Below are positions 45,495 through 54,244 of a stretch of 64,000 nucleotides of DNA, one piece after another. Under the pieces are notes generated by a model that did not search any database, was not told the DNA's origin, and saw only the letters and a list, made by a program, of their open reading frames with translations. Location: assembly GCA_029262895.1 (NCBI GenBank), contig JAJCYM010000042.1, positions 40,152 through 104,151 on the forward strand, in the 5' to 3' direction. A program made the position numbers and the translations under genes. How positions within the stretch are numbered: the first letter of the stretch is position 1; every line of letters starts with the position of its first letter. This DNA is from Roseivirga sp. GTDB lineage: Bacteria > Bacteroidota > Bacteroidia > Cytophagales > Cyclobacteriaceae.

Positions 45495-46492
45495 AATTCT
45501 AATTCGAGGTTGACGTTAAATTCACTCACATCACGCACTGTTTCGAGTCGATATTTTCCGGGCATCAACAGCTCAAGCCTTCTTTTCACATTGGCGATTC
45601 CTGTTCCACTGGAAGCATGACTATGTACGGTAGATTTGACACTATTGCGCACCGTGAAATGCAGTCTTTCATCCTGAATGCTTAGTCGAACCACTATGAA
45701 ACTATCACCCACAGTAGCAAAAGAGCCATGCTTAAAAGCATTTTCTACAAAGGGAATAAGCAGGAAGGGGGAAACCGATCTGTTGGCAAAGTTGCCCTCC
45801 TTTTCAAAAGAGAGTTTGCATTTATCTCCAAGCCTGAGGCGTTCCATGGCCATATAGTCGTCCAGAAATTTGATTTCTTCTTCCAGCGAGATTTGAGATT
45901 TTTGAGAGGCATAAATCAGGTATCGCAGTAGTGAGGACAGGGTGAGCAGAGAATCTCCCGCCTTATCTTTGTCTTCCATCAGCAGACCATAGATATTATT
46001 TAGCGAGTTGAACAGGAAATGCGGATTGACCTGGGATTTTAAAGAATCCAATTCGGCTTTAGCCTGTTTGGCCTCAATTTCTGCCAGTTGGCTTTTGGCT
46101 CGAAGCCCCTCAAAAAAGGAGCGAAAACCTGTGGAAACCACCAAAAAGGCTACTAAGGTTAGTTTGCCAGAAATAAAGGCATCAGGATCATCATAATAAA
46201 CGACCTCTTGTGCCATAAACTCTACCAGCCAGCCAAAGGACAGCGCAATGGCCACCAAGGCAGTAAAGTAGATCAGATATTTTTTGGTCTTCAGAAATTT
46301 CTCAAAGACATATAAATGAAGGTACACGGCCGGAACTGCTGGTAAAAAAACCGAAAGCACGATTAGCAGGCTTTTTACTGAGGCTTCAACCCCGCTGATT
46401 CCAGCATAGAAGATTCCGGCAAAGAGCAACCACCCCGCAATATTGATGAGGACTCTGCTTTTTAACATCTCCAAAACCCGTTGACTTAGCAT
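45491..46492 (-). CDS. LytS-type sensor histidine kinase
   Basis: A 333-residue membrane kinase from the ATG at 46492 (a GTG at 46543 would add 17 residues). Four transmembrane helices fill the first 130 residues. The phosphoacceptor box is NPHFLFNSLNN, and the HATPase domain has VENAFKHG and ends with GTGIANVKRRLELL. It lacks an extracellular sensor domain. Cognate partner of the LytTR regulator at 44802-45494. Confidence 0.92.
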   Translation of the reverse strand: MLSQRVLEMLKSRVLINIAGWLLFAGIFYAGISGVEASVKSLLIVLSVFLPAVPAVYLHLYVFEKFLKTKKYLIYFTALVAIALSFGWLVEFMAQEVVYYDDPDAFISGKLTLVAFLVVSTGFRSFFEGLRAKSQLAEIEAKQAKAELDSLKSQVNPHFLFNSLNNIYGLLMEDKDKAGDSLLTLSSLLRYLIYASQKSQISLEEEIKFLDDYMAMERLRLGDKCKLSFEKEGNFANRSVSPFLLIPFVENAFKHGSFATVGDSFIVVRLSIQDERLHFTVRNSVKSTVHSHASSGTGIANVKRRLELLMPGKYRLETVRDVSEFNVNLELEL

Positions 46493-46638
46493 ATACCAAA
46501 ATACAGGTTTTATTTGTTGTGTGGGTGAAAGGCTGTTGTTCACGAGTTTTAAATGAAATTGGTCACTATGAATCTTCGCGTATCTCTGCGCCCTTTGAGG
46601 TAAATATTAACTGTGGAGGACGCAAAGAACTGCAAAGC

Positions 46639-48483
46639 TTATTTTGATCGATACAGGGCTATGACTTTTCTAAAAATGCCATCAAGTGCAAGCCCACCTG
46701 CGTTGGCTGCAATTACAAAACCCTGATTGGTTTCAGGCTCTATGATCATTAAAGCCAGAAAGGTGCCTGCGCTGCCTGCATGTTCGTGTACCATCTGACC
46801 GTTTTCCGCTTTGTTTACAAACCAACCCGAAGCGTAGTTGCGCTTGTCTTTTGTGGTATGGAGCCATTTGAAAGTCTCTGAGTTCAAAATGCCGTTTTTT
46901 CCATTGAGCCCATTCATATGTGCCAAGGCAAATTTGGCGAGGTCTTCCATAGAGGCATGCACGTCCCCAGCAGGATCGATATAGGCACCTAAGGGATATT
47001 CGTTTATTGTTTGCGGACGCAGTTCATTTAATGCTCCAAAGTGACCAGAAGGTTGATCAAGCCTGCCAGCTGCTTTGGGCCAACCTATGCCTGCAGTTTT
47101 CATTTTGAGCGGACCAAAAATTTCCTTTTGCAGTTGTGCTTCCCAGCTTTTACCTGTGATTTTTTCTGTGATGGTGCCCAGAAGGGAATAGCCGGCATTA
47201 GAATAGGCAAATGCGGTTCCTGGGGTGGTCATAGGCTCCTCCCTTAACACTTTATTAGCGAATGCAAGCCGTTGCTGTGAGGCATTGCCAGGCAATGTGA
47301 GTAGCTTGGCCTCTTCTTCATCGGTCACGGTGAGGTAGCCGGGAATTCCAGCAGTATGATTAAGCAGTTGTTCTACGGTTACAGATTCGTAGGCGGGGAG
47401 CATATTTATATCCGGAAAAATACTTTTCAGTGTAGCCTCGGGTTTCAGTTTTCCTTTCTGAATGAGCTTTCCAATCAGGGTGGCGGTCATAGACTTGGTT
47501 ATAGAACCCAGGTGAAATCGGTTATTCGCTGTGACAGGGGTTTCTTTGTTCATCTGATGTCTTCCGGCAACGGCTGCATCAGCAATTTTACCATCCTTGA
47601 TCACAGCCATGGAAAGCCCTGGGATGCCATGCTTTTCAATCACATTGTCAAGTAAACTTGATAAATCATTCCATTCACCATAGCCTATGTCTTCACCTTC
47701 CTCAGGAGCAGAAACAGGCTTAAGTGCAAATCCCTCGAGTTTTGGTGGTGTTTCGTCATTAAGTGTAAAACCTATTTCAAACCAGGATTGTACGGGCTCA
47801 GAGAAAACCAAAACCACTAGATTTTTCTCCTCAGTTTTGGTGATAGATTTAAGCTCCAATTTTTGAAGCATGCCTTTAATCTGACCGTGCTGTGCCATGC
47901 GATCATCAAGGGATACCCGAGTAAGCGAAGCTTCTGTACGATGCTGTGCTGTAAACTCACGCATAGTTTGTATATCTGTTTCATTGAATGCTGCGAAATA
48001 GGCTTTTGCCATTTTGCCGGCCGGGGTATTCGGTAACACTACCGAGCTACTTTCGGGTTCAGGTGCTTCGGCTGGTCTGAGCGCAAGACTTTCCAGTAAT
48101 GATGGATTGTCATCATTTAAGGTGAATCCGACTGAGAACCAGGTTTCAATGGCTTCGGAGAAAACCAAAAACGTCAGGTGTCCGGATTCTTCCCTGGTGA
48201 TTTTTTTGACATTCATCTGTTTGATCATACCCTTCATTTGAGCATGCTGTGCCATTCGATCCTCGAGTGATACGCGAGTTAAAGCGCTTTTTGTGCGCTT
48301 ATTAGCAGTAAACTCCCTCATGGCTTTCAGATCTTCCTGGTTAAAGGCAGTGAAATACGCTTTGGCCATTTTGCCCACCGGGGTATCAGGAAAGGAAACC
48401 TCCTGCGCGGTGATGGGTTGAATATTAAAGAGTAGGAGTATTGCCATCAAGGCAACTGTCCTAGTGTGTTTTGATGTTTTCAT
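46639..48483 (-). CDS. Secreted beta-lactamase-family serine hydrolase with duplicated N-terminal domain
   Basis: A 614-residue exported protein. After a signal peptide (to about 27) come two tandem domains of about 120 residues each (near 30-140 and 150-260) that are strikingly alike: both begin F/L-P-(D/N)-TP-x-GKMAKAYF and share LTRVSL-(E/D)-DRMAQH. Each resembles a DUF3887-like accessory domain. The C-terminal domain (about 270-610) is a class C beta-lactamase/DD-peptidase type with SITK near 327, YSN near 426 and HAG near 566. It probably cleaves a peptide or ester; antibiotic hydrolysis is not implied. Confidence 0.9.
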   Translation of the reverse strand: MKTSKHTRTVALMAILLLFNIQPITAQEVSFPDTPVGKMAKAYFTAFNQEDLKAMREFTANKRTKSALTRVSLEDRMAQHAQMKGMIKQMNVKKITREESGHLTFLVFSEAIETWFSVGFTLNDDNPSLLESLALRPAEAPEPESSSVVLPNTPAGKMAKAYFAAFNETDIQTMREFTAQHRTEASLTRVSLDDRMAQHGQIKGMLQKLELKSITKTEEKNLVVLVFSEPVQSWFEIGFTLNDETPPKLEGFALKPVSAPEEGEDIGYGEWNDLSSLLDNVIEKHGIPGLSMAVIKDGKIADAAVAGRHQMNKETPVTANNRFHLGSITKSMTATLIGKLIQKGKLKPEATLKSIFPDINMLPAYESVTVEQLLNHTAGIPGYLTVTDEEEAKLLTLPGNASQQRLAFANKVLREEPMTTPGTAFAYSNAGYSLLGTITEKITGKSWEAQLQKEIFGPLKMKTAGIGWPKAAGRLDQPSGHFGALNELRPQTINEYPLGAYIDPAGDVHASMEDLAKFALAHMNGLNGKNGILNSETFKWLHTTKDKRNYASGWFVNKAENGQMVHEHAGSAGTFLALMIIEPETNQGFVIAANAGGLALDGIFRKVIALYRSK

Positions 48484-48484
48484 T

Positions 48485-48510
48485 TTTTGAGCTTTTAAGA
48501 ATGCTCAAAA
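48485..48510 (-). promoter_or_regulatory. Leader hairpin abutting a start codon
   Basis: TTTTGAGC and GCTCAAAA form a perfect 8-bp stem with a 10-base loop whose inner edge is one base from the ATG at 48483 on the minus strand. It could hide the initiation region or act as a processing site. Confidence 0.35.
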
Positions 48511-48672
48511 GTCTGATTGATTGATCACTTCAAGGATTTTGTGTGATGTACTTATGGGTTTTGTGACCAAGGGACTTTATAGGGTGATGAACTTGATCGT
48601 ATTTCGTCATTTCGAAAGGGAGTTTGGGAAGTGGGAAGCCCCTTGTCCCTCATATTTGGAATAGTATGTCAA

Positions 48673-49038
48673 TTACAAACTTCTCCCAAAAGGTGCAAAG
48701 GCCAGTCCGGCCAGCTTAAAATGCTGTACGCCAAAAGGAATGCCTATTATGGTCACACAGAAGAAAAGGCCAAAAATTAAATGGGTAAGGAAAATCCAGA
48801 ACCCTCCGAAGATTAGCCAGACAATATTTAAAGGCAGGGCAATACAGCCGTCAAGGCTACGGCCCGGTTCAATCTGTTGACCAAAGGGCGCGAAACCCAG
48901 GATAGCCAGTTTAAAGCACTGAATACCAAAGGGAATACCAATCACGGTGAGGCAGAGCGCTATGCCGCCTATGATATATTCCAAAGCAATCATCCAGCCC
49001 CCGAAGACGATCCATATTATGTTACCGATTAAGTTCAC
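48673..49038 (-). CDS. YccF-family inner-membrane protein
   Basis: A 121-residue membrane protein made of two similar halves, each with an NI(I/V)W-(I/L)-(V/I)FGG helix and an IGIPFG turn followed by a FAPFG motif. This is the YccF domain pair. Function unknown. Transcribed alone; the gene lies 78 bp from the repeat that bounds the GIY-YIG unit. Confidence 0.92.
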   Translation of the reverse strand: MNLIGNIIWIVFGGWMIALEYIIGGIALCLTVIGIPFGIQCFKLAILGFAPFGQQIEPGRSLDGCIALPLNIVWLIFGGFWIFLTHLIFGLFFCVTIIGIPFGVQHFKLAGLAFAPFGRSL

Positions 49039-49116
49039 TATTGGAAGATAGAAATTAGGCCGGAGACTTTAAGTGATAGCCGTTAGATTTTAGACTTCTA
49101 CTATCTCTATTAGAAC

Positions 49117-49142
49117 GTCATCCTGAACTTGTTTCAGGATCT
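49117..49142 (+). repeat. REP-like palindromic repeat, left copy
   Basis: Contains TCCTGAACTTGTTTCAGGA, an imperfect hairpin with arms ATCCTGAA and TTCAGGAT. It is exactly complementary over 26 bp to the copy at 49531-49556. This sequence type is a familiar interspersed repeat in Bacteroidota genomes, from general knowledge. Confidence 0.85.
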
Positions 49143-49212
49143 ACTGCATCTCCAGGGAAGCCCTGTTCTTTGATTTGCAAAGACCCAAAAATGAATCCAG
49201 TTTGATTCTAAG

Positions 49213-49515
49213 CTATGTTTTAGGACCTAACCCAATAGCTTCGGATAAGTCTTTTAATTCGGGGTTTTCAGCTTTGATCAAATTCATCTTCCAATCCCGA
49301 TGCCAGTTTTTGAGTTGTTTCTCCCTTTGAATAGCATGCACAATGGAGTGATGAGCTTCATAATAGATCAAATCGAAACATTTGTATTTAGAAGTGAACT
49401 TCGAACCCAAACCACTCTTATGCTCAAGTACTCTGGCAGGCAGATTTGATGTCACTCCGATATATAATGTCGATCTACTTTTATTCGACATTATATAAGT
49501 GCAGCCAGAATTCAC
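49213..49515 (-). CDS. GIY-YIG nuclease family protein
   Basis: A 100-residue single-domain protein starting at GTG (49515), the only start after an in-frame stop at 49525. Motifs: CTYIMSN and TLYIGVTSNL (the GIY...YIG pair), catalytic Arg in ARVLEHK, FTSKYKC, the Glu region LIYYEAH, and REKQLKNW. It matches UPF0213/YhbQ-like nucleases without a DNA-binding partner domain. Its substrate is unknown. The flanking inverted repeats are described separately. Confidence 0.93.
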   Translation of the reverse strand: MNSGCTYIMSNKSRSTLYIGVTSNLPARVLEHKSGLGSKFTSKYKCFDLIYYEAHHSIVHAIQREKQLKNWHRDWKMNLIKAENPELKDLSEAIGLGPKT

Positions 49516-49530
49516 ACATATAATTTAAGA

Positions 49531-49556
49531 AGATCCTGAAACAAGTTCAGGATGAC
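49531..49556 (-). repeat. REP-like palindromic repeat, right copy
   Basis: Exact reverse complement of 49117-49142. It lies 16 bp upstream of the GIY-YIG start codon, so it also forms part of that gene's leader or promoter region. Confidence 0.85.
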
Positions 49557-49635
49557 TTTAGCCAATTAACGCACAAATCCCGCTTTCCTGACGCCCGGCT
49601 AGAGATATAAAACAGTCAGTATCGATTAAGCTTCC

Positions 49636-50286
49636 TTAAATAACCTCCTTAAAACTCACTACATCCCGACTCTTTCTATCCAATTCAAAAACACCCTGCT
49701 GATTTCTCAACCCTTTTGAGTCACTAAGTTGAAAATTATGTAGATAAATAATCGTTTCAGACAGCTCAAAGTTGAGGCTGAAAATGGAGAGATTGTAATT
49801 GCCCAAAGCAGCATTCAGGTCATTAATACCTTCACTCATTCTGGCTTGCTCCAGAGAGAGTTTGTGCAGGGAAATTTTGTCAAGTTTACCTTCCTTTTTA
49901 AGGTGACGCTTAAGCCTGGCGTCTAGCGTCAGGTAGTCAGAAAGTTGGTTTAAGCGAAGGGTCGCATAGTGAGACTCTGCCTCAAGAAGCAATTGATTCA
50001 AGTCGCTCGAATAACTTCTTCCCTTCAGAATTTCCAACTGTTTACTGATAGAATCTTGAAATACTTGAAATGGCTCACTAACCTCTGCCTTAGACAGCAG
50101 AAATGATTCATTGACTTCCTGAAAGTCCAACGGTGTATAAACCACTTTATCTTCCAGATTGTCAAGTATGAAAGTGCTGATTTTCTCTTGTACGCTGTCC
50201 GGCTTAGTAGGCAATTCAATAATAGTAAGGCCGAGTACTAAAAACAGGCCTATGAGTAACAGGTTTCCTAATGTCTTTTTATTCAT
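49636..50286 (-). CDS. Membrane-anchored helical protein of unknown function
   Basis: A 216-residue protein with one N-terminal hydrophobic segment (about 7-24) and a mostly helical remainder (for instance DSISKQLEILKGR, SDLNQLLLEAESHYATL). No recognised domain. It overlaps the FtsX-type permease gene by 8 bp and is therefore co-transcribed and probably an accessory of that transporter. Confidence 0.75.
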   Translation of the reverse strand: MNKKTLGNLLLIGLFLVLGLTIIELPTKPDSVQEKISTFILDNLEDKVVYTPLDFQEVNESFLLSKAEVSEPFQVFQDSISKQLEILKGRSYSSDLNQLLLEAESHYATLRLNQLSDYLTLDARLKRHLKKEGKLDKISLHKLSLEQARMSEGINDLNAALGNYNLSIFSLNFELSETIIYLHNFQLSDSKGLRNQQGVFELDRKSRDVVSFKEVI

Positions 50287-52702
50287 CTCTTAAGGTATTC
50301 GATGGGTTCGCGCGTGCAGTACGCAGAGTCTGGTAGCTTACGGTGAGTAAAGCAACCACAAATATCATAGCACTTGCAATGACAAATATAGCCCAACCAA
50401 TGTTTGTGCGATAGGCAAAGTTACTCAACCAGTTTTCCATCACCCAAAAGGTGAGCGGTACACCTATTATCACGGATATAAGAATAAGCCATATATACTC
50501 CCTTGAGAGTAAGAGTAGAATGTTGGGTACAGTAGCACCCAATACCTTTCTGATACCAATCTCTTTGGTACGTTGTAATGCGCTAAAGGCAGAAAGTCCA
50601 AATAGGCCCAGGCATGAAATAAAAATGGCAAGGCCGGAGAAGATACTGAATACAGAACCGAACTGATCTTCCTTGGCATATTGTCGATTGAAGAAAGAAT
50701 CGAGGTAGAAGTAGTCCATTGGGTTGCCGGGGAAGAAATTATCCCAGGCCAGCTTCACGGCTTCGGCAGTTCTTGCAGCGTTGCCTCCTTGCAACTTCAA
50801 AGAAAAGAAGCTGTTACCTGAGGGGATTAATCGATAAAGAATCGGAGATACCGTGCTTTTAAGTGACATCTGGTTATAGTTGTCCAACACGCCTATCACT
50901 TCTTTTTCAATACCCGCATGGGTGACCCTTTTGCCAATGGCGTCTTCAGGGCTTTCAAAACCCAGGAACTGAGTCGCTGCCACATTCAAAATAGCTGCAG
51001 CCGAATCGGTAGCAAAATCGCGATCGAAATTGCGGCCATACACTACTTCAATTTCATAATTGGTAACATAATCAAAGTCTATTCCGACATTATAAATTGT
51101 TTTGAAATCAGTGTCGGGCTGCTCGGTCCTCTTAGCTCCGTTTGTCCAGAAGATTTCATTACCTGGTACATTAGTGGAAGTACTCACACCCATGATCGAG
51201 GATTCACGGGCCACCTCGTTTTTAAAGCCCTCAAGGTAGTTGTCAAAAAGAGAATCCACCTGTATCACACTGGGGCCACGAAGCACCATGGTTTCGGCCA
51301 TATCAAAACCCAGGTCCTGATTTTTGAGAAAGGTAAGCTGCTTGTACACAATAAGTGTTCCTGCAATCAACACCACCGAAGCACAAAACTGAAAGACAAC
51401 AAGCACTTTTCTAAGTGTCACATTACTTCCTGAGGCACCCAACTTGCCTTTGAGTACTGTCACCGGCTTGAAAGAGGAAAGCACAAAGGCTGGGTAAACG
51501 CCTGATAAAAATGCTCCGATTAGGAATACACCAACAATCAAAATCCAGGTACCTGAATTAAAGATAAGCCCTAACGATAAAATTGAACCTGTCAGTTCAT
51601 TGAAATAAGGCAGTGCTAAGAGCACTATTAGTAGCGAAAGCAGGGCGCCAATTAAATTCACCAGAATCGATTCTACAATAAACTGACGGATGAGTTGGGT
51701 TTTGTGAGCGCCCAATACTTTTCTTACACCCACCTCTTTGGCCCGTTCCATTGATTTGGCGGAAGCCAGGTTGATATAATTTACCCAGGCAATAACTAGA
51801 ATAAAAATGGCCAGAATGCCCAAGAAATAGACTGACTGTGCATCTCCGTTTTCCTGTGGCTCTGACTCTTGTAAGAGGGCAGATTTGAGATGGATATCTG
51901 TGATGGGCTGTAGCAGAAATTCCTGTAAGGAGTTATTGGCTTCGAAGTTCTCTCCCCGAATGCTGTAAAGATAGTCGGCAAAGCGTTTGTCAAAATCAGC
52001 AGGATCTGTTCCTGGTTGTAGGCTTACATATGTATTGTGATCATACCAACCCCATGCAGTTTCAGAGCTTCCATCGGAAGGTTCACGTAAAGAGGCATGG
52101 GAAGCCAGCATATCGAATTTTACATGAGAATTGTTCGGTACATCTTTTACAATACCTGTGATTAGATATTCCTGATCAAACCAGCCATTGCTCCAAAAAA
52201 TGTGTTTGCCCATAGGGTCTTCATCTCCGAAGTACTTTTTAGCTGAACTTTCAGTCAACACCATTTTTTTTGGGCCTTCAAGTGCGGTATTGATATCCCC
52301 GCGTAGTAAGGGCCAATTGAACATGGTGAGCCATGATGGGGTGGCTAACTGTATTTTTGCCTCTCTGAAATTTCTATCCTTGTAGGTAACGATACCCGAT
52401 GTAGGATAGGCAATGGAATAGTCAATTACTTCAGGAAAATTTTCCTTCATGGCCTTGCCTACTGCTGGTACAGCGGCTGCACTTTCAAAAACAATTGTCC
52501 CGTTTTTGTAATTGTTGTACTGCACCCTGTAGATGTCTTCATAACCAGGGTGAAACTTGTCATAACTCTTCTCATAGGTCACATACTGAAATATAATCAT
52601 GCAGCAAGCCATACCTATGGCCAGGCCGAGTATGTTAAGTAATGAGAAAACTTTGTTTTTGAGCAAGCTCCTGAGAGCAGTGCGGAAATAACTGTAGAGC
52701 AT
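50279..52702 (-). CDS. MacB/FtsX-type ABC transporter permease
   Basis: An 807-residue permease of the two-FtsX-domain kind typical of Bacteroidota. It has TM1 near 20-42 followed by a MacB-like periplasmic core domain, three helices near 275-400, a second periplasmic domain and three C-terminal helices. The motif KEVGVRKVLGAHKTQLI and its later twin KEIGIRKVLGATVPNIL mark the two FtsX domains. I chose the ATG at 52702; the frame starts 21 codons earlier. No ATPase gene is adjacent, so one must be supplied in trans. Confidence 0.92.
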   Translation of the reverse strand: MLYSYFRTALRSLLKNKVFSLLNILGLAIGMACCMIIFQYVTYEKSYDKFHPGYEDIYRVQYNNYKNGTIVFESAAAVPAVGKAMKENFPEVIDYSIAYPTSGIVTYKDRNFREAKIQLATPSWLTMFNWPLLRGDINTALEGPKKMVLTESSAKKYFGDEDPMGKHIFWSNGWFDQEYLITGIVKDVPNNSHVKFDMLASHASLREPSDGSSETAWGWYDHNTYVSLQPGTDPADFDKRFADYLYSIRGENFEANNSLQEFLLQPITDIHLKSALLQESEPQENGDAQSVYFLGILAIFILVIAWVNYINLASAKSMERAKEVGVRKVLGAHKTQLIRQFIVESILVNLIGALLSLLIVLLALPYFNELTGSILSLGLIFNSGTWILIVGVFLIGAFLSGVYPAFVLSSFKPVTVLKGKLGASGSNVTLRKVLVVFQFCASVVLIAGTLIVYKQLTFLKNQDLGFDMAETMVLRGPSVIQVDSLFDNYLEGFKNEVARESSIMGVSTSTNVPGNEIFWTNGAKRTEQPDTDFKTIYNVGIDFDYVTNYEIEVVYGRNFDRDFATDSAAAILNVAATQFLGFESPEDAIGKRVTHAGIEKEVIGVLDNYNQMSLKSTVSPILYRLIPSGNSFFSLKLQGGNAARTAEAVKLAWDNFFPGNPMDYFYLDSFFNRQYAKEDQFGSVFSIFSGLAIFISCLGLFGLSAFSALQRTKEIGIRKVLGATVPNILLLLSREYIWLILISVIIGVPLTFWVMENWLSNFAYRTNIGWAIFVIASAMIFVVALLTVSYQTLRTARANPSNTLRDE

Positions 52703-52780
52703 AGCGTTGGTTTTGAGTCTGTCCTTATCGGTCGATTCTAAATATACGTTATTGACGGTCAACAAGTTGATGAGGTTGCA

Positions 52781-53941
52781 TTAGAACATAGCTCTGGGGC
52801 GAAGATTGACCACGATACTTTTGCCCTCACTCAGAATTTTCAGGGCAACCGGTCCTTTGGCATTTTGAAAGTACTCGTGAAATTCGTCTCTGGTCATATT
52901 CAAATTGCCATCTATACTTTCGATTTGATCCCCGATTTTGATTTTTGCCACTTCCGCAGCCGACCCTGCATAAACATCCTCTACCAGGAAAACTCCGTCT
53001 TGCTTCTTGACCGAAAGACCAGAATAATTGATTTGAAATGGAGCATCCAGGTAATGACTTGGTTTCAAATACATGGTTTGCCGATAATAGTCATAAATGG
53101 TGTTGAATCGTTTGAGCACTTCTAATCCGACAATTCCGGACACCGCTGTGGTCCCGCTGACACCGGCAGTCGATCGGGCGAGGCGTGCGGTCATATTTTC
53201 GAATGACTGTCCGAGTATACTTGCCTTTTCAAGTCGTGCCATTTCGGTGATGTTTTTGTTGCCTACGGCCCTGAATTTATATTGATAAGTCTCACCCATT
53301 TTAGAATAGAGCTTGTGCTTTTTGGCGAATGGTGTATTTATGCTGAAGGCCAAAGAGGCGCCTGTGTCCACGAGAAAGTCCCCTGAAATAGAAGTGCCGT
53401 CTGGTAAGAACAGAGTGCCCGGAATTATCGGTATTCTAAAGGCTCTAAGGCTGAACTTCAGTGCCTCATAATCTGCTGGCGCTTCGTAACCCCTGAATTC
53501 ATAGAGCTTGATGACATAAGCATCGTAGTCTATTTCCACTATATAGTTATCAAAAATGCCTCCACCAATTACGCCATCCATGGGGCTGTCCTCATCTCCT
53601 AAATGATCAAGATCCATCATTAAGAAGGTTTGACTTCGCATTCCAAAATCACCGATTTCAAAAGAATTACCAGACGAATAATCCATGGTTACAGCACCGG
53701 CAACTCCTTGCACGGTTTGACTTCCTGAAGCTTTTATGCCCAACTGAAGGGCCAGTTTAGAATCTAGCAGGTTGGCCCTTGCTCCAGTATCAAAGGCCAC
53801 GTGAAGTGAGTCCTGGCCGTTCAGCTTCAGGTGAATGTAAATGTGTCCATGCTCAATGGTAAAAGGAAACTTAACAATAGGATCGTTGGCCTTTGCCAGA
53901 GTGACCAAAAGCAGAAAGACCAAAGAGTATACTATACGCAT
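52781..53941 (-). CDS. Secreted retropepsin-like aspartyl protease with PDZ domain
   Basis: A 386-residue exported protein from the ATG at 53941 (a TTG at 53968 is the alternative), with signal peptide ending near AKA. Two aspartyl-protease modules are seen: AFDTGARANLLD near 55 and FLVDTGASLAFS near 195, each with the catalytic D-T-G. A PDZ domain (about 295-380) follows with GSAAEVAKIKIGD. Having both halves in one chain is like pepsin in outline, though each module looks retroviral. Cleavage specificity unknown. Confidence 0.9.
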   Translation of the reverse strand: MRIVYSLVFLLLVTLAKANDPIVKFPFTIEHGHIYIHLKLNGQDSLHVAFDTGARANLLDSKLALQLGIKASGSQTVQGVAGAVTMDYSSGNSFEIGDFGMRSQTFLMMDLDHLGDEDSPMDGVIGGGIFDNYIVEIDYDAYVIKLYEFRGYEAPADYEALKFSLRAFRIPIIPGTLFLPDGTSISGDFLVDTGASLAFSINTPFAKKHKLYSKMGETYQYKFRAVGNKNITEMARLEKASILGQSFENMTARLARSTAGVSGTTAVSGIVGLEVLKRFNTIYDYYRQTMYLKPSHYLDAPFQINYSGLSVKKQDGVFLVEDVYAGSAAEVAKIKIGDQIESIDGNLNMTRDEFHEYFQNAKGPVALKILSEGKSIVVNLRPRAMF

Positions 53942-53999
53942 GGTTGAAGATACTGGTCTCTTGCGCAATTGGTTACAAACAGGGTGTTAATCAGTGTTA

Positions 54000-54165
54000 A
54001 ACCCGGATAATTTAATAGTGGTCGTGATGAGGGCGTAAATCACAAAGAATCAGGATGTTTGACTTTGATAGCATAGCACTGCTATGGTGAAAAGACAAAC
54101 GAAGCGTAGCGGCTGATTAGAAGTGAGTTACGTCCGTAATAGAAATCTATTGAATTATCCGGGTT
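54000..54165. repeat. Intergenic hairpin element, copy B (166 bp)
   Basis: The 19-base ends (AACCCGGATAATTTAATAG and its complement at 54147-54165) match at 18 of 19 positions. The interior shares with copy A the blocks GATGAGGGCGTAAATC, GAATCAGGATGT, GCTATGGTGAAAAGACAAAC, and GTGAGTTACGTCCGTAATAG. A central hairpin with arms CATAGCA and TGCTATG lies near 54072-54086. It lacks the two palindromic blocks of copy A. It lies between the diverging aspartyl protease and asparaginase genes, so each promoter must lie in or beside it. The rest of the 303-bp gap (53942-53999 and 54166-54244) shows no gene. Confidence 0.82.
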
Positions 54166-54244
54166 AAATGTCGGTTCGTCAGAATGATTGATTAGCGGTG
54201 AAGGTTTTAGTGACCTATTTCATAACTTCCAGAAAATTCAAAGC

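Larger units (their letters stand above)
49117..49556. mobile_element. Candidate GIY-YIG unit bounded by inverted 26-bp repeats (440 bp)
   Basis: A single GIY-YIG nuclease gene (49213-49515) is enclosed by two exact inverted copies of a 26-bp sequence at 49117-49142 and 49531-49556. Each copy is itself a short palindrome. No transposase is present. The layout resembles REP-type units that carry their own nuclease gene, but mobility is inference from structure alone. Confidence 0.5.

Noticed and set aside
46639..48483. Antibiotic-resistance beta-lactamase
   Set aside because: The catalytic motifs belong to the broad serine hydrolase family; the duplicated N-terminal domains and lack of close beta-lactamase features do not support resistance.
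49117..49556. Insertion sequence
   Set aside because: The inverted repeats are exact, but no transposase is present and the only gene is a GIY-YIG nuclease, so it is reported as a candidate REP-like unit instead.
50918..51433. Open frame of 171 codons on the plus strand
   Set aside because: Antisense shadow of the FtsX-type permease, with no coding features.
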